From Myxococcus stipitatus (GTDB lineage: Bacteria > Myxococcota > Myxococcia > Myxococcales > Myxococcaceae): 64,000 bases of DNA. The stretch's first letter is position 1. The number at the start of each line of letters is the position of its first letter. This document shows positions 36,877-43,091 of the stretch, one piece after another. The notes under the pieces were generated by a model. The model searched no databases, was not told where the DNA came from, and saw only the letters and a program-made list of their open reading frames with translations. Both the position numbers and the translations under genes were made by a program. The DNA lies in the NCBI RefSeq assembly GCF_038561935.1, contig NZ_CP102770.1, forward strand, positions 744,001-808,000. The letters run 5' to 3'.

Positions 36877-37248
36877 ATGTCGAAGATCGCCGTGGTTCCA
36901 CGCAAAGGGAGCGACATCGCACGTCTCGCCAGGGCAGTTCGACAGGTCTTGCCAATGAGCCTGGTTGAAATCCTGGGACGAGATGAGTCTTCCCCTCTCG
37001 CGGAGTTCACTCTCTTCGGCAATGACCACAAGGAGACTGCTCGGCGCCTCAGGCAGTTGCTAGGTGCGCTCGACCAGCAAGGGGTCCAACATCAGATGTA
37101 CGAGCTGTGCCCCGGTGAAAAGCTGGAGGACGTCGCGAATCGCGATGAGCTTGAGGTCTCCGTGGAACAGGTGGAGAGCATCCTCCTCAACCACGAGCGG
37201 GAACTCGCACGGCAACATGAGTCGGGTGGACGCGGCAAAAGGAGCTGA
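36877..37248 (+). CDS. Hypothetical protein in the small-gene cluster
   Basis: 123 aa; GGGAG upstream of ATG 36877. The first ~65 residues (MSKIAVVPRKGSDIARLARAV...MSLVEILGRDE...LFGNDHKETARRLRQLL) look like a compact alpha/beta domain. The C-terminal third is acidic and helical (DVANRDELEVSVEQVESILLNHERELARQHE). Not recognised. Position among SUKH and DUF4240 genes suggests an immunity-type role, an inference from neighbourhood only. Confidence 0.6.
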   Translation: MSKIAVVPRKGSDIARLARAVRQVLPMSLVEILGRDESSPLAEFTLFGNDHKETARRLRQLLGALDQQGVQHQMYELCPGEKLEDVANRDELEVSVEQVESILLNHERELARQHESGGRGKRS

Positions 37249-37421
37249 TGCCACGGCGGATGTGGAACTCGGTGAAGCTGATGGACATTGCGTACGGGTC
37301 GGTTTCGCGGAGCCGAGAGTTCTTCGCGAACATTCTCGAGCAGCGCGACCGAATCCCTCGACGCGTTGACCCACACTTGGGTGTTCGGGTGGACTGGGTC
37401 GTTGCCGCAGGGATGCAGTGA
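37242..37421 (+). pseudogene. Decayed, internally deleted copy of the DUF4240 gene downstream
   Basis: The stretch GATGTGGAACTCGGTGAAG copies 37752-37770 of the intact gene and is joined directly to CTGATGGACATTGCGTA, which copies the region from ~37959. About 190 bases in between are missing. In one frame it reads ADVELGEA, in another LMDIAYGSVSRSREFFANILEQRDRIPR, matching LMDIAYWSVAQGRAFYERILERPERIPR of the intact gene. It is thus a remnant of a tandem duplicate. Confidence 0.75.
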
Positions 37422-37439
37422 CCACGAACGAGGTGATGA

Positions 37440-38135
37440 ATGGAGTTGGATGCGGTGAGTCGGATCCTTGTCGAGAACGGACTCTATGTGCGCCCGACTC
37501 CGTTCTCCATGGAAGGGGCCTTGTTGGTCAGCAGAAGAGATCTTCGCTTCGAGGCGAGGGATGGGCTCTATGGTTGGAGGGAGTCATTCCTGCTGCGTCG
37601 CGATCAACATCGCTGGGTTGTCAGCAGGGCTCTCCATGGAAAGGCTTATGTGGATGAGTTTGTGTTCTTGAACCTGGACGAGGTGGTTCGATATGCACAT
37701 CAGTTTTTCAATGTGAGTCTATTGTCCACGGGGGCTAATGATGTCATGGCGGATGTGGAGCTCGGTGAAGAGGTCTCGGATTCGTTCTGGGAGATCATCC
37801 ACCGTGCGAATGGCCAGGCAGAGGAGTTGAAGCGGATTCTCTGGGAGATGAGCGAGGCGGAGGTCGCTCAATTCCACGAAGAGTTCGTGCGGACGGCCTC
37901 GGTGCTCAGAGGGGAGCCGTTTGACAGGATGATGGGCCCAGATGTTTCGGAGGATGGGCTGATGGACATCGCGTACTGGTCGGTTGCGCAAGGCCGAGCG
38001 TTCTACGAGCGCATCCTCGAACGGCCCGAGCGGATTCCGCGGGAAGTGAAGGACGGGGACCCTGTGCTGATGATGGGCGGAGTGGCCGCAGTCGTCATGG
38101 ATGAGAAGTTCGGCAAGGAGCTCGATTTCTTCTGA
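37440..38135 (+). CDS. DUF4240-type protein with extra N-terminal domain
   Basis: 231 aa; GAGGTGATGA precedes ATG 37440. Residues ~1-95 (GLYVRPTPFSMEGALLVSRR...FVFLNLDEVVRYAHQFF) form a separate beta-rich domain. Residues ~115-231 have the DUF4240 layout: SFWEIIHRANGQAEELKRILWEMSEAEVAQFHEEF and LMDIAYWSVAQGRAFYERILERPERIP. DUF4240 proteins often sit in toxin-immunity regions. A decayed tandem copy lies immediately upstream. Confidence 0.75.
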   Translation: MELDAVSRILVENGLYVRPTPFSMEGALLVSRRDLRFEARDGLYGWRESFLLRRDQHRWVVSRALHGKAYVDEFVFLNLDEVVRYAHQFFNVSLLSTGANDVMADVELGEEVSDSFWEIIHRANGQAEELKRILWEMSEAEVAQFHEEFVRTASVLRGEPFDRMMGPDVSEDGLMDIAYWSVAQGRAFYERILERPERIPREVKDGDPVLMMGGVAAVVMDEKFGKELDFF

Positions 38136-38217
38136 ACTCAATCCGACCACCCTGAGCCTCCTTCAGGCCCAGGTTCCACATCCCGCCATCTCCGAGAGCG
38201 CCGCCGCTCCATCCACC

Positions 38218-38553
38218 CTACAGCGGCGTATTGACCGTGACGCCCTCGCGGCCCGTGCTCCAGTCGCGCAGGTACTTGTTGAGCGCCCCGAAGAACTGGA
38301 TCGACACCAGGTCCGCCACACCGAACAGCTCGCGCAGCAGCGGCTCCACGTGGTGGTTGTGTGTCTCAGCCGCGTCGGCGTCAACATACTCCTCGATGAT
38401 CGAGTAGTGCCCCGGCTTCTGCGTGGTGCACCACTGGTAGCGCAGCGTCCCCGGCTCCGTCGCCGCCTCCGCGGCCAGGGCCTTCGCTACCCGCAGGAAC
38501 GTCGCTTCCCCATCCGCCCGGGTCTTGAACTCCACCAACACCAGCAGACTCAT
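38218..38553 (-). CDS. Antibiotic-biosynthesis-monooxygenase (ABM) domain protein
   Basis: 111 aa. MSLLVLVEFKTRADGEATFLRVAKALAAEAATEPGTLRYQW and HYSIIEEYVDADAAETHNHHVE are the two halves of a dimeric ferredoxin-like ABM fold, with the conserved His pair in HNHH. Members are small monooxygenases or isomerase-like enzymes; no substrate can be given. Single gene, convergent with the DUF4240 gene. Confidence 0.88.
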   Translation of the reverse strand: MSLLVLVEFKTRADGEATFLRVAKALAAEAATEPGTLRYQWCTTQKPGHYSIIEEYVDADAAETHNHHVEPLLRELFGVADLVSIQFFGALNKYLRDWSTGREGVTVNTPL

Positions 38554-38649
38554 CCGATTCTCCTAGGCACATCGTGCCCCGAGGGTCGGAAGTTCTCGTA
38601 ACACCCAGCTTGCGGGATGTCGCTCGATTTACACCCCGCCCGCCCCACC

Positions 38650-39723
38650 TCAGCGCTTCGTCTTGCTCTTCTCCTTCATCGGAAACGGCGCCGCGTCGAT
38701 GCGCACGCCGATGTACGAAGGGAAGCGCGGCACCCCGTCATTCGACAGCTCCTGATACCGGAACGTGATGATGGTCCCCACCGGCGGCGGCGCTCCTCGC
38801 TCCGCATCCGAGAACCCCGTCCCCACGCTGAAGCCCTTCCCGTTGCGCAGCTCCACCTCCAACGCCCCCAGCCGCCCCTTGTGCCGCCCCGCTCCCGCCA
38901 CGTGCCCCACCACGATGGCCTCGTCGTCCTTGAAGCTCTTCACCTTCAACAACGTGTGCGAGCGCCCCACCTCGTAGCGTGAGCCCGGCTTGCGCAACAT
39001 CAGCCCCTCGCCCCCCAACCCCTCCACCTTCTCCAGCTCCGCGCGCAGATGCGCCGTCCCCTGGCACCGCTCGTGCGGATGCCACTGCGCATACGCCGGC
39101 TTCGCCGTCCCCAACCACTCCCGGCACCGCTCCAGCCGCTGCTCGAAGTCCGCGTCCACGCCCGGCGCGTCGAACACGACGAACATCAGCTCCTTCCAGT
39201 CCTGGCTCTTGTCCTGCCGACGCACCACGCTCACCGTGCGCTGGAAGCGCTTGCGCCCTCCAAACAACTCCCCATCCAACGGGAAGTCCGGCAGCCCCGC
39301 CGTGAACCACTCCGGCGCCAGGTACTCATTGCCCAGCCGCGACCAGAAGCGCTTGCCATCCCAATACGCCCGCACCCCGTCGAGCTTCTCGCTCATCCAC
39401 CAGTCCGTGAGGTCCACGTCGTTCTCCCACGACTGCGCGAGCAGCAGCGGCGGGGCCTTCTCGGCGGACGCCTCGGCGTCACCGTCCTCGCTCTTCGCGC
39501 GCGTCGCCCGGGCCGGCGGCGCGTCGCCACCCACCCGCGCATCCTCCGCGGCGTCACCCCGGAGCTTGCGCAGGTGCTTGCACGTGCGCCGCTCGATGGC
39601 GATGGACTGGTTGCGCCACGCGGGGCACGAACAGGAATAGACACCCCCCGTGTTCTTCAGGATGTAGGGCTTGGAGCCCGAGCCCTGCATCTGCGCCTGC
39701 TCGCCGTCCGCGATGTCCGCCAA
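38650..39723 (-). CDS. ATP-dependent DNA ligase fused to a SWIM zinc finger
   Basis: 357 aa. I choose TTG 39723 because GGAGGAGA lies just upstream; an in-frame ATG at 39795 has no such site. Residues ~28-50 are a SWIM finger (C31-x-C33...C48-x-H50). A charged linker precedes the ligase core: SEKLDGVRAYWDG with the adenylation Lys113 (K-x-DG), FPLDGELFGG (motif III), GGEGLMLRKPGSRYEVGR (motif IV) and LLKVKSFKDDEAIVVGH (motif V), then a short OB-fold. No large DNA-binding domain; the finger may replace it. Likely a repair ligase. Confidence 0.88.
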   Translation of the reverse strand: MADIADGEQAQMQGSGSKPYILKNTGGVYSCSCPAWRNQSIAIERRTCKHLRKLRGDAAEDARVGGDAPPARATRAKSEDGDAEASAEKAPPLLLAQSWENDVDLTDWWMSEKLDGVRAYWDGKRFWSRLGNEYLAPEWFTAGLPDFPLDGELFGGRKRFQRTVSVVRRQDKSQDWKELMFVVFDAPGVDADFEQRLERCREWLGTAKPAYAQWHPHERCQGTAHLRAELEKVEGLGGEGLMLRKPGSRYEVGRSHTLLKVKSFKDDEAIVVGHVAGAGRHKGRLGALEVELRNGKGFSVGTGFSDAERGAPPPVGTIITFRYQELSNDGVPRFPSYIGVRIDAAPFPMKEKSKTKR

Positions 39724-39816
39724 GGATGTCTCCTCCGCGCCGCGCGTGCTCGCGGCGACGAAGAGAATCGTACCCCTGGGGTCCGACGTTCCCAAAGCTC
39801 CGATGGGACTCGGACC

Positions 39817-42756
39817 TCAGGGCCGCGAGCGCTTCTCGAGCCAGTCGTGGATCTCCTGGAGCACCGTGGGAGAAGGGTCGTCGAGGCTGGCCATGCGCTG
39901 GGCCTCGGAGGCCAGCCGCAGCGCGCGCTTGCGGTCCTTGCCCGACTCCCAGAGGGCCCGCGCGAGCAGGAATCGCGCTGTCGCCCGCTGGCCTGTCCTG
40001 GGCTGGGCCTTCTCCCAACCCGCGACGGCGCGCTCCATCACCGGGATGGCCTCGTCGGGTCGCTCGAGGGTGAGGTACAGCCGGCCCAGGTTTATCAGGA
40101 TGCCCGTCCACGCCGAGGCGCTGTCGTCCGGCAGGGTGCTCAGGAGCTCGACGGCCCGCTGACCGTAGGGGAGGGCCTCCGCGTGGCGGCCCTCCTTGAC
40201 GAGGGTGAGGGAAATCACCCTCAACGAGATGGGCAGTCCCGGATAGCGCGGGCCGTGAATCTTCTCCTGGATGGTCATGGCGCGCAGGAAGTGTTCCCGG
40301 GCGGGGCCGAACTGCTTCTGGATGTAGTAGCTCGAGGCGATGTTGTCGTGGAGGACGGACACCCCATAGCTCTCGGCGCCGTCTGTCTTCACGGCGATAT
40401 CCATCGCGCGCTGGAACAGGGGGAGTGCTTCCTCGTGCCGACTCTGCAACGCGAGGTTCGTGGCCAGGTCGTTGAGGCCGTCGTAGACGCGCGGATGCTC
40501 GGGGCCGAGCGCTTGTTCCACGATGTGGAGGGCCTCGCGGCAGATGCTCTCCGCCAGCTTCAGCAGCTCCTCCTGGGTATAGCGCGTGTCCGTGTAGGGG
40601 TTGGCCATGGAGGCGCTGTGGAGCACGGGCGCGATGGCCGCCCGCATCTGCGCGGCGTCGGGGTGCTCCGGGCCCAGCAGGTCCCGGGCGATGGTGGCGG
40701 CACGCTCCAGCGTGGCGCGGGCCTTGGCCAGCTGGGCCGCCTGGAATTGCGTGGAGCCGAGCTCGAGCAGCACCTCGGCGACCGCCATGCTGTTGGCGCC
40801 GAACGTGCTCTCCGCCAGCACGAGCGCCTGCTCCTGCTTCTCCTCCGCGCGCGCGTAGTCGCGCTGCATGCGAAACAGGGTGCCGGTGTAGGTCAGGAGC
40901 TGGACTCGCGCCAGGGGGTGGCCATCACCCAGCCGCTCCAGCGCGGCGGTGGCGCGGTCCTTCCACAGCGCGGCCTTGTCGTATTCATCCAGGCTGATGC
41001 ACGACACGCGGACGAGGAGCGTCCAGGCGCGGGTGGCGAGCGCGTCCTGGCGGGTGGCCTCCGCGGCGTCCAGGGTCTCGAAGAGCGCGGCCTCCGCGTC
41101 GCGCCATCGGCCCGCGCCCTCGAGCAGCTCGCTCAGCAGCAGGAAGATCTCCGCGCCCTCGTGGCGGTTGCGAGCCTCCCGGGCGGCTCTCGCCACCGGC
41201 TCCACGAGCGCGACACCCTCCGCGTACCGCCCCGTGGCGAGCAGGCCGCGGCCCTTGGTGAGCGTTTCCTGCCATTCGGCGTTCTTCGGGACGGAGGGCG
41301 CGGGGCCCGCCGAGGCGCAGTCCGCGAGTGAGGGCAGGATTTGCGCCGCGCGGTGGGCTGAGTCCACGGTCCTTCCATCGGCTTGGGACAGCAGGCGCGT
41401 GAGCGCGGCGAGGTCCGCGAGCCGGTTGTCCAGGCAGCGCATCTTCTGGTCGACCTGCTCTGGAGGCTGCGTGCCGGGCGCGAGCGAGGCCTCGCAGGTG
41501 AGCGTGCGCGCCGTCACCCACTCCCGGGTGTAGGCGTCCAGGTCCTGGCGCACGCGCTCCCAGGCGGACAGCGCATAGGGCTTCTTGGAGGCAACGAAGG
41601 CGGCCTGGATGGAGGACTGCTGCGCCGGCCCCCAGACATGGGCCAGCTCCTCGCCCGCCCGCGTGCAGTCCCGGGCGTGGAGCGCGTGCGTCAGCCCCAC
41701 GGCGGCGGCCAGGAGCGCCAGGGCTCCCGTCACCTGGAGCCCCCGTCGCCAGGGGCGCGCGGGGCCCTTCTGGAGCGCGGAGACCAGGGCCGTCACGGAG
41801 GGGTGGCGCTCGGCCGGTGCGGGGGAGAGCCCGCGCAGGACGAGGGCCCGAAGCCAGGCGGGCACCGGGGGACCCGCGGGCGGCGGTGAGCGGGTGCCGT
41901 GGAGCGCCTCATGCAGCGCCATGCAGAAGGAGTACTGGTCGCTCAGGGGGCTCGGGTGCGACTCGCCGCTGAGGAGCTCCGGGGCCATGTACGCGGGCGT
42001 GCCGCCGTGGAGGGAGGACGTCCGGGCCTCTCCTCGGGAGAGGTCCCCGGTTCGAGCGAGCGGAGGTGCGTCTTCCCCTGGCGCGGAGGCGAGCCGCGCG
42101 AGGCCGAAGTCGGTGACGTGGGCGCGCCCCGCCGAGTCCACCAGCACGTTGGCGGGCTTGAAGTCGCCATGCACCACCCCCGCGTCATGGGCCGCCGCGA
42201 GGCCTCGGCCCGCGTCGAGGAAGACGTCGAGCACCTGCCGCCACGAGCGAGGCGTGGCCTTCAGCCAGTCCTCCAATGTCTGGCTTTCCACCTGGGCCAT
42301 CGCCAGGAAGACGCGCTCCTGGAAGGTGCCCACGTCATAGACGGCCACGACGTTGGGGTGGGAGACGCGGGCCATGGCCTGGGCTTCGCGGAGCAGCCGC
42401 GCGCGCGCCTTCTCCGGGGGCCAGTTCAAGGCCCGCGCACGGAGGAACTTGAGGGCGACGCGGCGGTTCAGCTCCGTGTCGTACGCGCCATGGACGACCC
42501 CCATGGCCCCCGCACCCAGCTTCTCCAGGAGGAGGTAGCGGCCGACGGCGGTGCCCTTCTCCAGCACGAGGTCCTCCGAAGGCGGGGCGTGCTCACCGTC
42601 CGAGCCGGGCGTGGGCGTGGGCGTGGGCGCCACCGTGGCGAGGCGCGCCTGGCAGTCGAGGCAGGTGCCGAGGTGGGTGTTCACGTCAGCGAGGCGCTCG
42701 GCCGGGAGTTCACCCTGCCGCAGCTTCACGAGGTCGCCTTCACTGATGCAGCGCAT
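39817..42756 (-). CDS. Zinc-finger / Ser-Thr protein kinase / TPR membrane protein
   Basis: 979 aa from ATG 42756 (GGAGGA upstream). Residues 1-40 form an anti-sigma-type zinc finger (H28-x3-C32-x2-C35). The kinase domain spans ~70-330: GAGAMG (81-86), Lys103 in VALKFL, HGDFKPANVLV (the usual HRD is HGD), DFG (216-218) and GTPAYMAPE. A single transmembrane helix lies at ~340-358. The outer part (~400-979) has many TPR repeats of the kinesin-light-chain type (for example HPRVYDGLNDLATNLALQSRHEEALPLFQRAM). Typical myxobacterial signalling protein; substrate unknown. Confidence 0.93.
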   Translation of the reverse strand: MRCISEGDLVKLRQGELPAERLADVNTHLGTCLDCQARLATVAPTPTPTPGSDGEHAPPSEDLVLEKGTAVGRYLLLEKLGAGAMGVVHGAYDTELNRRVALKFLRARALNWPPEKARARLLREAQAMARVSHPNVVAVYDVGTFQERVFLAMAQVESQTLEDWLKATPRSWRQVLDVFLDAGRGLAAAHDAGVVHGDFKPANVLVDSAGRAHVTDFGLARLASAPGEDAPPLARTGDLSRGEARTSSLHGGTPAYMAPELLSGESHPSPLSDQYSFCMALHEALHGTRSPPPAGPPVPAWLRALVLRGLSPAPAERHPSVTALVSALQKGPARPWRRGLQVTGALALLAAAVGLTHALHARDCTRAGEELAHVWGPAQQSSIQAAFVASKKPYALSAWERVRQDLDAYTREWVTARTLTCEASLAPGTQPPEQVDQKMRCLDNRLADLAALTRLLSQADGRTVDSAHRAAQILPSLADCASAGPAPSVPKNAEWQETLTKGRGLLATGRYAEGVALVEPVARAAREARNRHEGAEIFLLLSELLEGAGRWRDAEAALFETLDAAEATRQDALATRAWTLLVRVSCISLDEYDKAALWKDRATAALERLGDGHPLARVQLLTYTGTLFRMQRDYARAEEKQEQALVLAESTFGANSMAVAEVLLELGSTQFQAAQLAKARATLERAATIARDLLGPEHPDAAQMRAAIAPVLHSASMANPYTDTRYTQEELLKLAESICREALHIVEQALGPEHPRVYDGLNDLATNLALQSRHEEALPLFQRAMDIAVKTDGAESYGVSVLHDNIASSYYIQKQFGPAREHFLRAMTIQEKIHGPRYPGLPISLRVISLTLVKEGRHAEALPYGQRAVELLSTLPDDSASAWTGILINLGRLYLTLERPDEAIPVMERAVAGWEKAQPRTGQRATARFLLARALWESGKDRKRALRLASEAQRMASLDDPSPTVLQEIHDWLEKRSRP

Positions 42757-43091
42757 GGGGGTCCTCCGGGAAATTGCCCGCGCAAACCGTAGCACCCGGG
42801 CGCCAGACGCTAATCAGTTCCTTGTCGCCGCAAGAGTCTGGGGCGACCTCTTCCCCGTGGACATCGAGAGGGGTTGACACGTCAGCGCGGGGGACTGACG
42901 TGTCAGCGCCGGCTTCGGGACCAAGGCCGCGCCTCGGCTTCACTCCGCCATCCCCCTGGCACCTGGACTGCAAGAGCCCGGGACCTCATCTCACCCGCCG
43001 GCGTGGGCCCCCGTTTTCGCTCCAGAGGCCCTCCGTGCGCACCCGTCTCTCCGGCTGGGCCAATCCGAGACAGCCACTCGAACAGGACTTC
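42757..43091. other. Divergent intergenic region between kinase and GON lipoprotein genes
   Basis: No gene seen. Apart from the palindrome at 42875-42905 nothing stands out. Both flanking genes would read out of this region, so it should hold both promoters. Confidence 0.5.
42875..42905. promoter_or_regulatory. Perfect 11-bp inverted repeat, probable operator
   Basis: TGACACGTCAG (42875-42885) and CTGACGTGTCA (42895-42905) are exact reverse complements around 9 bases. Each arm is itself nearly symmetric (TGAC-AC-GTCA). Two symmetric half-elements spaced about two helical turns centre to centre is a common layout for a regulator bound as two dimers. Confidence 0.55.

Noticed and set aside
39049..41331. 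760-codon plus-strand frame across the ligase and kinase genes
   Set aside because: Antisense shadow; the minus strand has full kinase, TPR and ligase motifs and good ribosome sites.
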